From: Glandiceps talaboti
Taxonomy: Eukaryota; Hemichordata; Enteropneusta; Spengelidae
NCBI RefSeq assembly: GCF_964340395.1
Contig: NC_135564.1
Span: forward strand, 18,336,931-18,400,930
Direction: 5' to 3'
DNA: 64,000 bases
Made by a program: the position numbers and the translations under genes
The notes under the pieces: generated by a model
What the model saw: the letters and a program-made list of their open reading frames with translations, nothing else
The model's database searches: none
What the model was told of the DNA's origin: nothing
In this document: piece by piece, positions 37,464 to 47,979 of the stretch
How positions within the stretch are numbered: the stretch's first letter is position 1
How the letters are laid out: each line of letters begins with the position of its first letter

Positions 37464-38165
37464 TTTCAGACATTTTACAGACTGAGTTGTATTACAGAGA
37501 CATTTTATTGAAATTTAGCCTTAAATATATTACCATTGCCCTCCTTATTTTTCACGTTTTCTTAAGATTTGCAATTCACACTTTTTGCGGGCGTAATTGT
37601 AAATTAGTTCAGAAATGAGAACAGGTGAGATAACCTTTGCAGTAATCCATACAAGAGGTCGAAGATGCCAATTACTGCCAAGTGATAACTGTAGCTATCG
37701 CGAACTAATGAGCTGGCGACAGATTTAGGTATTAGGCTGATTTCCGGTGCACCCTGCAATTTCAAGAATCACGGCAATATCATCTAGTTTTCTTTTCAGG
37801 ATCGAGCGTAATGATCACTGTCCGACGCTTTCGAACTTGTTATTCTAATCCAGACACTCCTCAACCAACGCTACATTAACGTTCTATCTTCTGAACTTAT
37901 TACAGTTTTAATCGCTTGGTGATAGATATATCTAGTGTATACATTGTTGGCGTTTATATTTCAAGCAAAATGTAGAATATGTAGTTTCTTGATTCCCTTA
38001 GTTCAGACGTGTGTTCCTCAAAAGAACATCGAATCGAAGATTTGACGTATTCAGTAAACAGGGGGCGATGTGAATAATTCCGGATTTATTTTTCATACTC
38101 ATCGTTGTACATGTATTTGCTATAATTTCTTGTATTATGAAATAAAGTCCGGGTTATTAAACTTA
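37464..38165 (+). other. Probable 3' UTR of the peptide gene
   Basis: About 680 bp of non-coding DNA between the stop and a canonical AATAAA. The end point is inferred from that signal. Confidence 0.45.
38141..38146 (+). terminator. AATAAA polyadenylation signal
   Basis: An AATAAA hexamer, then GTCC and a T/G-bearing stretch (GCCTTGTTG) about 20 bp on. It is a good candidate for the mRNA 3' end; other signals could also be used. Confidence 0.5.
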
Positions 38166-38169
38166 TCGC

Positions 38170-40195
38170 CTTGTTGCAAATATGAATATGACAAACGAGA
38201 TATCTAATGATAACAGAAGCGGAAATTGCTGGTTGGAAGGAAATTGTTTCCTATTGGTGCTGTATAGTGACAATTATTGATTCGCTGTGGCCCTCTCCCA
38301 AATTGAAAATGTATGCCACATCTTTATTATATTTTGATGTGCGGTACTGCAGCTTTTCTTTATTAACTTATAAATGGAACGAGCGAGAATCCGAAATCCG
38401 ATAGATAATCGTTTAATCTCAGCTCGATTGAAATTGTTGGCGGCAGGATCCACCACGGGGGTCATTACACCATACCCGGAAACAGTCACCAATCATCACT
38501 TGTAGCGTCTGTGATGAAAGCCGCTATTATGGTATAGACCGTATCGCACACGGAAGTAAAAGTTACAATATAATGTTCTTCTGTTGACAAACTGTCGTTG
38601 ATTAACATCAAATGTTTACCTTACTTATATTAAGATATGGGACATCGCTCTTTTTGTTAATGTTTGCCATATGCAATCTTTACATAAAACGGTCACGGTA
38701 AATCATTCTGAATATCTGAATAACACCGTGTCCAATGAGTGTTTTATGTTGTCGTGTACATTAGTTCGGCGTCAATGCAGGAACAGTCTTGAGAGCGGCA
38801 CGTAAAGCAGCATACTCATTTGTCAGAAAATGTTAATTCATAGCCTGTTTTCGGTATTAATGTGTTACTCCGATAGCTCTCATATATCTATCCTGATTCC
38901 TTTTCAAACTGATTCAGTAGTTAGCTACATCCCCCAAAACTAAAATATGTAAATTACATGTAAACTATCACATTTCGTGTGTTGAGTTAAAGAGCTAACT
39001 ACTGTGTTCACCTTACGTTGTGTGTGTTCATTTACATAATGACTCATTTGTATAACTACGCCACTGGAACAAGTGAGCTTTAATACTGGGCGAATATTTT
39101 CAAAGCATAATAACGATTTGATACGGGAATCCAGGACAAGCAATGTTACCAGAGTAAAACATCAGCATTGAAAACATGCTATAATTCACAGCATGGTGAT
39201 AGTGTTTGAACACACACACAGCACCATACAAGCTTTGGCAAGCACAACCACAGACAAGGAAAAGGGAAAAAGTCGAAAAGCGGAACAAAACGTATGGACA
39301 AATAGTTTCAGTTACCTCTACACGGACTTTAAAGTTTGCATCATAAATCTGAAATATATATAGTTAAGTAACAATAGAGAGTAAAATAAACTTTAATGTT
39401 ATGTGTTTCAGATATACCTTTAGCTAGACCTTCGGCTATACCATGCATAAAATATAAAACATCGAGTGTTTATGAGGGATAAGTGCTACTTTACAGAACA
39501 AACTCACATAACCTGACAATTACTGTATTTCACGCTTGGAGGGTCTTCTTACGTTAATGGATCTTGGGGAAAAAGTGATGTGATAAAATCATACTTTAGT
39601 TATGATTTCCCCATTGATTCGCTTAGGGATGTGTATCACGGATATCATTGTTGTCACTCAGATTATATGCTGTTATCGCGTCAAAATACCTGCTCATCTA
39701 TTGAAAATGGGTTGTGTTTCAATCCATGTGGATTACATTGCCATGGGGAATTGGATGCTATTATGTTTCTTGATAACTGGAATGGTGGCTAACTATTTCA
39801 CTGTTGACATAGCATTCTATCAAAATATACGCATATCGACTTACTCATCACGATCATGTTTGTATTATTACACAAGTTGATAAGTCGATAAGAGACACTT
39901 CTGTATTTTTTAAATCAACACACTTTGTATACTTTTAATTATCTTTTATTTGCATTCATTAAACGAGGATTCATGGAAATTTGAAATCATATTATCTTAT
40001 ACTTTGTGCTTTCATGCATATCGTTATTCGATCTTTTAAATATTTGTTTGACTTTTATAGGTATTCGCTACGGTATATTCTATCAATACATTTATTCTGA
40101 CAGTTTGTCCTGGTATTAAGGGGATTTAAAAAATTTATGTGTTTAATATTACAACTGAAACTAGTAAACCTGGAACAGAGCGTTGCCAGGCGCGA
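38170..40195. other. Intergenic, nothing recognised
   Basis: Overlapping open frames at 39580-39880 have no conserved features. AT-rich DNA otherwise. Confidence 0.5.
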
Positions 40196-40204
40196 CAAAA
40201 AATT

Positions 40205-40355
40205 CACTGATCTTGCTACATTTTATCGTCTTCTTTCATCAATGATACTCTTCACAAATCACGTACATCGTAACGATCTACTAACCTAATATTGTCACAT
40301 GCAAAGAAAATGTAGCGATGCTATATATTGATCCAGACGATGAAATGTAACAGTG
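40205..40355. repeat. Inverted pair of the GCTACATTTTATCGTC unit
   Basis: GATCTTGCTACATTTTATCG at about 40209 is followed in reverse orientation by AATGTAGCGATGCTATA at about 40309 and CCAGACGATGAAATGTAAC at about 40333. It belongs to the same small repeat family as 24200-24640. Confidence 0.55.
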
Positions 40356-40359
40356 TACG

Positions 40360-41390
40360 TAAAAACGGCGCTGTTTCACGTTTACTAGTAACATACATAA
40401 ATTCATTAACGTTGCACAAATGTCCCCAGCGTTTACGATAACGAGGTTAAGGAAATCAAATAATAATAACATATTCATTTTACAGGCAGACATATTGATT
40501 ATCTCCTCCCTGTAGAGACTACACCATGATATGGTTGAAGGCGTACGATCGATAGCTCAATAAAATCGATATTCACCTGTTTACATTCAAAATTATTTCT
40601 GAGATGGTAGGGTGGTACTTCCTGACCCCACGAGTTCTAATATTCTAAGGTCTCCACTTTCATTTTTTAATACAAAGCTGAATTGATCTAAAACTAAATT
40701 GATGGTTTCATTAGTGATTTTTGATCTGTACAATTACACAACACTCACTGTAATCCCCATTGTGCGAATCATGAGCCTCGTGTGTAGTTTGCCTTTGTGA
40801 TTTTCCATAACTGCTTCCTGGCTTTTTAGTTTGTCTGATCAAGGATTATGTTTTTTTTCCTGATTAAATCTCTTTGAATGAATGACATACCAAATGACGT
40901 TAAAGCTTTTTTGTAAACATTCACATATGCGGGAGATAACACATCCCCAAGCCTTTAATAGGGAGAAGTTATTCCACTCACGTTCCTGATACTTCTACAT
41001 GTATTGACGTGTCAAACTGATACCCCCACATTGGTTATTCGTCCTCCCATAATGATATCAGTTCTTCATGACCTTACCGCCCCCCCCCCCCACCCCCGGG
41101 TGTTACATGTTAGCACATCATAATTTCAATCTTGCGTTCGATCATCATCAGCAATCCACACATTATCTTCTTGCGAATTTTGCCATAAACAATATGGTAG
41201 CTACCATATTATGCCTAAATGACTGAGTCATTATCACTACTATCACCACTACATTGCTTTCATAACGAGATAAACCTCTAGGAGCCGTCAGTCACAAACT
41301 TGCTAGTAAGACGTCGGCTTAGAAGTACTGTTGCTTCATATCAGCCAGAATTGTAAGTACTGTTAAAGTATACCGTACCAGGCGTCACAG
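40360..41390. other. Intergenic, nothing recognised
   Basis: Contains a poly-C run near 41080-41098. No gene supported. Confidence 0.5.
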
Positions 41391-41395
41391 GTATA

Positions 41396-41635
41396 GTGAC
41401 CAGTTTAGGATGTTAACGGCAGAGAGAATATGGCCAGTTTGCAATTATGAAGAATGGCCAGCTTACACCACGGGAATGACCAGTTTACGACAGAATCGAA
41501 TGTGATCAGTTTACGATGGAGATTGACACTGTTTTACGACAGAATGTGACTGGTTTATGACGGAAAATGGCCAGCTTACGACAGAATATGACCAGTTTAC
41601 GACATACGACAGAAAATGGCCGTTTTACGGTGGGA
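41396..41635. repeat. Minisatellite of ATGGCCAGTTTACGACAGA-type units
   Basis: About eight to nine imperfect units of roughly 25-30 bp. Each contains a version of GACCAGTTTACGACAGAA, with GGCCAGCTTACGAC and GTGATCAGTTTACGATGG among the variants. Confidence 0.8.
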
Positions 41636-41867
41636 AATTATCAAAGAGGTGGATATGTGTAATAAATCAATTGACATTGATGGTTAACTTCTTGTTTGCC
41701 GTAGCGTTAAAAGACTGGACTGAATTAACAGGGGGGGCGGTGCATTCTGGGGGTGGGTCACTATTTTTTGTGCAGTGGATTCGGGGGGGGGGGGGGTCAC
41801 AACTTTTGGATTGGATTCCATCCGTCTGTCCGGATCCTTTTCGTGGAGATGCCAGGACCTATTTTTT

Positions 41868-42120
41868 TCAAACTTGGTACAGGGGCAACATACTATGGCA
41901 TACACATGCACGTCAATTTGTTTTATGATACGATCCAATATGGCCGCCTAGCAGCCATTTTGTTTCCGAATTTTCCCTGTACAAAGCCATAACTCAGACA
42001 TGCTTGAACAGATCTCATTCAAAGTTGGTATTAGCACAGTGTTCTATGATATACATGTGCATATCCATTTTTGTCGCGATACAATCCGATATGGCTGCCT
42101 TTCAGCCATTTTGTTGGTGC
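41868..42120 (+). repeat. 151-bp tandem pair inside the TIR element
   Basis: TCAAACTTGGTA at 41868 and TCAAAGTTGGTA at 42019 begin two copies that share CATGCACGTCAATTTGTTTT-like, GATACGATCCAATATGG-like and CAGCCATTTTGTT blocks in order. Apparent protein similarity between the two copies follows from the DNA duplication. Confidence 0.75.
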
Positions 42121-42738
42121 AGGTTTCATGTTCCTTAAAACCCAATCATAGCGGGGACTATGTCATTCTGAATGACTTGTTATGCATGTTACATGTCTTG
42201 ATAGTCAATGATAATAATATGCAATAAAAGGCAAGCTTTTAATACAAAATATAGATGTATAAATTCAAACAATGGACATTTTATTGGTTACATGACCATG
42301 AGTTTCGAACCATATCTAAACTAGAACATTGTCTATACCTAAAATGTTTTCTTTGCTTACAAATTGTCCCTAGAGGAAATGGAGGAGTCCACTACTGCAT
42401 ACCACAAAGGGAATCTCACTACCAACAGTGCAACATCTGAAATCTGGTAAACTTCAAAAACAATGCCAAATTAAGTGATTTGTCAATTTCCTTTAGAGTA
42501 TATGTATAAACTGAACACCTCTCTAAACCAAACAACATTTAATGATTTGAATGAGAGACAGGCTTTACACTAAAATACATACAGTAAAACTTGTCTAAAT
42601 CGAACCATGTCTAAACTAGTCTAAGAACACTGTCTATACCTGAATGGTTTATCTGTTTTAATAAAATTGTAAAAGGTTCTATGTATAAACTGTACACATT
42701 TCATACATATTACAGACATTTTTTTCAGCTACTACCCT

Positions 42739-42850
42739 CATGTCACTGTCACTGTCTCCTTATCACACTCAACATCCTTTTCATAATCATCATTACTATC
42801 ACAGCACTCTGGATCCATATCATCCTCGTCATCAGCAAGCCCTTGGCTAT
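42739..42850 (-). pseudogene. Acidic open fragment, possible transposase remnant
   Basis: On the minus strand about 36 codons read ETILLKGDSQGLADDEDDMD followed by more acidic and cysteine residues, ending at TGA. Acidic N-terminal or linker segments of this kind occur in several DNA transposases. This one is too short to assign, has a stop immediately upstream in frame and no clear splice site. It may also be chance. Confidence 0.2.
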
Positions 42851-43399
42851 CTCCTTTTAGCAAAATGGTTTCTTTTTAATGTTATTGAATTTTGGGCAAT
42901 TAATAGGACATAAACAACAAAACTATGTTGACAAACTGTTGAATTATCTGTCTCAGAGTCCAGTGTACAGAAGAAATTTGTTATAATAGGTAGAGGCAAT
43001 GTTTGAGGACTAGAATCAGACAGAATTGTGGGACATCTCATGTGCTGCATGTCATTTATCCAGAGACTGTCAATATCCAGTCAGCTATTACAACAATAGT
43101 TCAGAGCAGCACAACTTTGTACTTCAGAATCTATTTCTGTATGAAAAGAGCTCTAAGCCAAGTCAAGAGATTGTGCTTAAAGCTCTTTTATATTTTTTTA
43201 GTTGTATACATGTGTAATTGTTGTAGGGTACAGTGTAGTAATAATATCTGTATTTCATTGTATTTGAACATGGGGGGGGTCTCTTTTTTCATGCATGGTA
43301 AAGGGGGTGGGTCAGAATTTTTTGTGCAAATTGTCTATTTTTGATGTATTGGATTTTTGAAAAGCACCGCCCTCTGTTAATTCTGTCCAGTCCCTAACT

Positions 43400-44270
43400 T
43401 GAACTTGACCTTAAATTTGTTAGCTTATGACCTAAACTAGATTTGATAATGTTCACACCCCAGCCCACCATAGCTCACCCCCTCCCCCATACACACCCAC
43501 ACATACTTATGACTCAGAGACTATGTGGGGGCTGAAGTCTCCCTTGTGTTGCTGTTATTGCAAATTTTAACATTTCATCAGATGAGTATTTAGATATACT
43601 TAGAGGAAAGTGTTGATATACTGTATTCTCGTGTACAAGATCGATACTGTCAAAAAAAACCAAGAAGTAATAGAGGTAGAGATTTCTTGATAGTACCATA
43701 TTGATTTCCCCATGTACAATTTCATGCAGATCAAAACATCTTGAAAGGTGATTATTTTTTACTGGTATTGCTAGCGCTTGTTATGCATCTTCATAGATTT
43801 TCAGCAATTAAAAGCCTATACTAGACATATCTTGCTTTGCAAACCGAACTGTGATGTTAGCCATATACAATATAAATGCTAAGCTCTTTTCAGTTTAAAG
43901 ATGAGACTGAATTTATCTTAGCTGCATCTCTTTATGCTTGAAATGTCACTTTCACCAATCCTGCGTCACGTGATCTATCTGATGTAGTTAAGCACATTTG
44001 CAAATCTGGCTCAGCAGAGGCCTGCTGTACACAGAACAAAGCATCACGAAAGATAGACAGAGTTAGAACTGTTATAGCTCTTTAACCCTTGCCCACACAA
44101 TGTTGAGGCAAAAGTTCCATCATGCCTCGCCCCAGATCTGCCAATCTTTATAAGATCTTACAACGATTTTGGAAATTTCTTGTCAGGCAGGATTAGGTGC
44201 AAATAACCTTTCTGGCTCCCCCAAGCATGACATATGAAATAGACCTCAGCTTTATTCCCCTTTAAAGTGG
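43400..44270. other. Intergenic, nothing recognised
   Basis: No open frame with support. Composition is somewhat less AT-rich than the left half of the window. Confidence 0.5.
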
Positions 44271-44273
44271 ACA

Positions 44274-44609
44274 TAGGGATGAGAATGAGGTATTTATTTT
44301 GGATTTTTAATTGATAAAACAATTTTACTGTGCTTTTACACTTGAAAAAACAACGTGAAATAACATATATCACGTCCTTGTTTGAAACTCAATAAATTGC
44401 AAAACTTTACAAAAACATCTGTAAAATGTACTACAATAACAAACCTTTTACCCTCTTGGCATTTTTTTTTCAATTCATTGAGTTACAAACAAGGACTTCG
44501 TATATGTTATTTCACATCGTTTTGTCAAGTAGAAAAACATAGTAAAGTTATTTTATAAATTATTAAAATTCAAAAATAAATATCTAATTCTAATCTATAC
44601 GACCACTTC
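44274..44609. mobile_element. Foldback element, copy 2
   Basis: Arms of about 130 bp (44274-44405 and 44478-44609) are imperfect reverse complements: AAAGTGGACATAGGGATGAG against CTAATCTATACGACCACTT, and ACGTGAAATAACATATATCA against TATATGTTATTTCACATCG. The roughly 70-bp core carries TACAATAACAAACC, as in the element at 1214-1561, and both share GGTATTTATTTTGGATTTTT-like inner arms. No coding capacity. Confidence 0.75.
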
Positions 44610-44852
44610 ATTGAAATAGATGCAAATAACCGTCGTAGGGCAGGGTACACGTCAGTATTGTTTTATATCAAATGGGCGGATATCAGACATTCTTCGCAAG
44701 GGATGAAAATATTCGATAACGTGCTTTTATGAGTAAACAATATGATCACCCACGCAGTGATCATCCCCTTGTCTAAGAGATCATGTGCAGAATATCGTTT
44801 GCATCGAGCTAACAAGACACGTGCGTAAAACAACATGCAAAATCCTGTAAAA

Positions 44853-44928
44853 TGAAATGAAATGAAATGAAATGAAATGAAATGAAATGAAATGAAATGA
44901 AATGAAATGAAATGAAATGAAATGAAAT
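44853..44928. repeat. (AAATG)n pentanucleotide array
   Basis: About 15 uninterrupted GAAAT units. Confidence 0.98.
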
Positions 44929-44979
44929 ATAAATACAAAACAATAAAATAGAAACGTCTAAGAAATTGAATAGAAACTA

Positions 44980-45034
44980 TTAGAATAGAATAGAATAGAA
45001 TAGAATAGAATAGAATAGAATAGAATAGAATAGA
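44980..45034. repeat. (AATAG)n pentanucleotide array
   Basis: About 11 GAATA units, 52 bp after the AAATG array. Confidence 0.98.
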
Positions 45035-45064
45035 ATTGAAACATCCGAGTAGAATAGAAACGAA

Positions 45065-45299
45065 TACAATACAATACAATACAATACAATACAATACAAT
45101 ACAATACAATACAATACAATACAATACAATACAATACAATACAATACAATACAATACAACGCAATGCAATACAACGCAATACAACACAATACAACACAAT
45201 ACAATACAATACAATACAATACAATACAATACAATACAATACAATACAATACAATACAATACAATACAATACAATACAATACAATACAATACAATACAA
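45065..45299. repeat. (AATAC)n pentanucleotide array
   Basis: About 47 ACAAT units. A patch of variants (AACGC, AATGC, AACAC) lies near 45158-45200, and perfect units flank it on both sides. Open frames of 100-220 codons across it are repeat artefacts. Confidence 0.98.
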
Positions 45300-46860
45300 A
45301 GATCTAGGAATGGTTCCAAAATATCTGACAATGACGAACAGATAGGAAGACAGCAAAATACCCTGGACTTTGAATGGAGATCTATTTTGATAGTTCGTTC
45401 GTCTTTACAACTTTTTCACAGGAAAACTATAATTCCCAATAATATCCAAAGGTTTTCAGAAAGAACAGATTGTTTCATTTCAATTATGTATTAACAGATA
45501 ATCAAATGTGACTACTACATCAAACATCATTTCCTTTCCTATTTACCCAATTTACATCCTTTGTGAGCCTAAAGTTTAATTTATATGATGAGAATAAAAA
45601 TAGTCAATGTAAATGTAATTAGACAAGTTAATTATGCCGTCATCAAATCATTCCAAACGACGCATAAAGCCAATTAAAAAGTAAGATTAGTTCTTAGACT
45701 AAAACAATAGATAGTATCAACTTGTATAATGATTTTATAATCTAATGTACTTAATTCGGAATCCGAAGAAGTATGGATATGGGTAATTAATGAACTAATC
45801 TTCATCGTGATATAGTATCATCACAAGCCTCATTATGATATAAATTCATATCATAATTACAGAATTTCATTACAGAAATATGAACAATTAATTCATAATT
45901 ACGGTATCATGATAAAAGGTGTAGTCCTAGTTTTAATCTAAATTTTGTTGACGACGTACCATAACTTAGTGCACTACCATTCTCGCAAGCCAGAGCACGT
46001 ATTTCTGCTGAATCAACGAGATATGTGGTGCGTCGTAGACGGTGTCGTAAAAGAGTATGTGGTTTATTACGACGAGATGTGTAGCTAGCACGTCTCTGCG
46101 TCATTTTTGCTGTTAATTCTGTCACTGGCAATGCTGAGGAAACAACTACAGGGGTAGAAATTGCCATACACTAACTCTTAGTCCACTGGCTTCGCTGAAT
46201 CCCTTTACATTAGCTTATTTAGACGAAGTAAGTGCAGAATACGTCTCTTTTTATGATGTACTCTCACTGATTTATACATAATAGTGCTTAAACTATTCAC
46301 AGCATCGCCACGACCCCGACTCTCATATAATCATTGCGAGTATATCATAAAAGTGAATTGCAGGGTCATTTTCTGAATCACAGTTCCTGTTACTTCGTCT
46401 TAGCCAACATAAAGTAAAAGAATGACTATGAATAGAAACCATTTAACTAAGACTACAGCAGTATAAACTCTAAGAAGCCAATCATTTTATACTAGCTTGG
46501 AACGTTTTAGTTGGTTAGTTAGTTTGTTTTTGTTTGGTTCTTGTTTGGTTGGGGGGGGGGGCATTTTGTAAAATCGCACTTGAAATGGGGTCACTTTGGC
46601 CAGTAGGCTTCAAATTGTGGGAACGGTTTATTTTTTAAAACATCTCTGCAAGTTATTTTATCATAAATTTATGTTGTCTACTTGGTACATTTTGGACTTA
46701 TTACAATGTAAATTGAAAATACAGACACACAATTAGACATCCACAGGCACATTACAGGATAAGACTGTAAAAGGCCCTACGCAGATCCTGTAACAAACAA
46801 GTTCTGTTAAATGGGTTGTTGCAATGTTGTGTAGTTAGTGCGTTTACAAACATATGATAA
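45300..46860. other. Intergenic, nothing firm
   Basis: A minus-strand frame at 45907-46167 encodes an 86-residue arginine-rich sequence that is less AT-rich than its surroundings. I do not recognise it, and no splice or family support is visible. A poly-G run occurs at about 46550-46561. Confidence 0.4.
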
Positions 46861-46867
46861 CATTGGA

Positions 46868-47095
46868 CCTGTGATACACCTGAATATGCATCCATAGGCA
46901 TGTACATATAGTTACTGTTGCATGTAGAAAAGATAGACCCTGCCACATGCTTGTATACACATCACTGCATCAGCAGTGTACCTACAGCAATGTATAGTCA
47001 ATGTATATACAGATACTGTCGCATGTAGTATAGACAGACCGTGTGACACGCCTGTATACACAGTGTACCTACAACTGCAATGTACTAGTATACAG
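46868..47095 (+). repeat. Tandem duplication of about 101 bp
   Basis: Two imperfect copies begin near 46901 and 47002. Both contain TACTGT-GCATGTAG, TAGACAGACC-like, GTATACACA and CAGTGTACCTACA blocks. A partial earlier copy precedes them. Confidence 0.65.
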
Positions 47096-47099
47096 TAGC

Positions 47100-47885
47100 C
47101 ACACCTTTGTTTACAGGCCTGTGGCTACAGCTTTGTACCATCCTTGCTTACACATACATGTACCATAGGACTGTTACAGGGTCAACACTTCTGTAATCAA
47201 TAATCCTTCTCAAAATAACATGGTCACGCTGAGAAAACGAGATATCTATGTAAGTGATACACATGTTATGAGCATTACTATAGTGTCCTGCTGTCTTTAT
47301 TTCTCTCAGTAAGACAGTTGTCAAATCTGAAAAAATGTCGTATAATGGTTGTTTGTGTCCTGCACCGTGTATAAATGTATTAAATAAAACCCTGCGGTTA
47401 TCACCAAACTATGTCAAGTTCTGTGCTCTATTTTCCAAGCTTCGGTTCAATATTTTTTTTCTTTTTGATGGAGTATGCCGTTGTCATGTGTGTAAAAAAG
47501 ACTGGTTGTCTTTTGTAGGTGCAGCCAACGAAACAGTTCATGCAAACAGCTGTTTATGTACATGATTTTCCAGCGGGATGAGATATTTTATATAGGGAGG
47601 TGGGAGGTGAAAATCAAGTAGTATTTCAGTGGGCAAAATTTGTACTTCAGCTGAGTAGGTGAGGAGCATGGAATTTCCGTCGGACAGGTAATCACAATGC
47701 GGGCAGTTTTTGAGCGTTGTTTAATTTAGAACAGTGGAATTCAAGGTAATATTCAGAGGGATTCATTGTTGTCTTATGGCAATAGATTAATGTAATGACG
47801 AATGTAAATACCTTGTTTTAAAAGAAGATGAAGTGGAATGATAGGGAGGGGAAGGGAGAAGTGTGACAATATATGAGAAGGGGAG
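47100..47885. other. Intergenic, nothing recognised
   Basis: A 76-codon cysteine-bearing frame at 47335-47565 starts in a plausible context. It lacks a signal peptide and known spacing, so it is not called. Confidence 0.45.
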
Positions 47886-47889
47886 AAGA

Positions 47890-47912
47890 CAGAGAGACAG
47901 AGAAAGAGAAAG

Positions 47913-47976
<64 letters not shown>

Positions 47977-47977
47977 C
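47890..47977. repeat. (GAGACA)/(GACA)n microsatellite
   Basis: Purine-rich lead-in followed by about 15 GACA units. Confidence 0.95.
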
Positions 47978-47979
47978 TA

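Larger units (their letters stand above)
41707..43396. mobile_element. 1.7-kb TIR-bounded element
   Basis: The left end at 41712 (AGACTGGACTGAATTAACAG, then GGGGGGCGGTGC) is mirrored at the right end (43364-43392: GCACCGCCCTCTGTTAATTC, then TGTCCAGTC). That gives about 29 bp of terminal inverted repeat. TTAA lies just outside the left end and CTAA outside the right, which could be an altered TTAA target duplication. Inside are a 151-bp tandem pair, a duplicated CGAACCATNTCTAAACTAG block (about 42307 and 42600), and an acidic open fragment. No intact transposase is seen. Confidence 0.6.

Noticed and set aside
39580-39880. Overlapping open frames of 70 and 92 codons
   Set aside because: Two frames of the same strand are open over the same DNA, without family features or splice sites.
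44663-45331. Open frame of 222 codons across the pentanucleotide arrays
   Set aside because: A repetitive CIVLY-type translation of a 5-bp repeat, open in several frames on both strands.
45907-46167. 86-codon arginine-rich frame on the minus strand
   Set aside because: Composition is somewhat unusual but there is no motif, signal or splice evidence. Kept only as a remark.
47335-47565. Cysteine-bearing 76-codon frame as a possible secreted peptide
   Set aside because: It has no signal peptide at the start, and the cysteines follow no known spacing.
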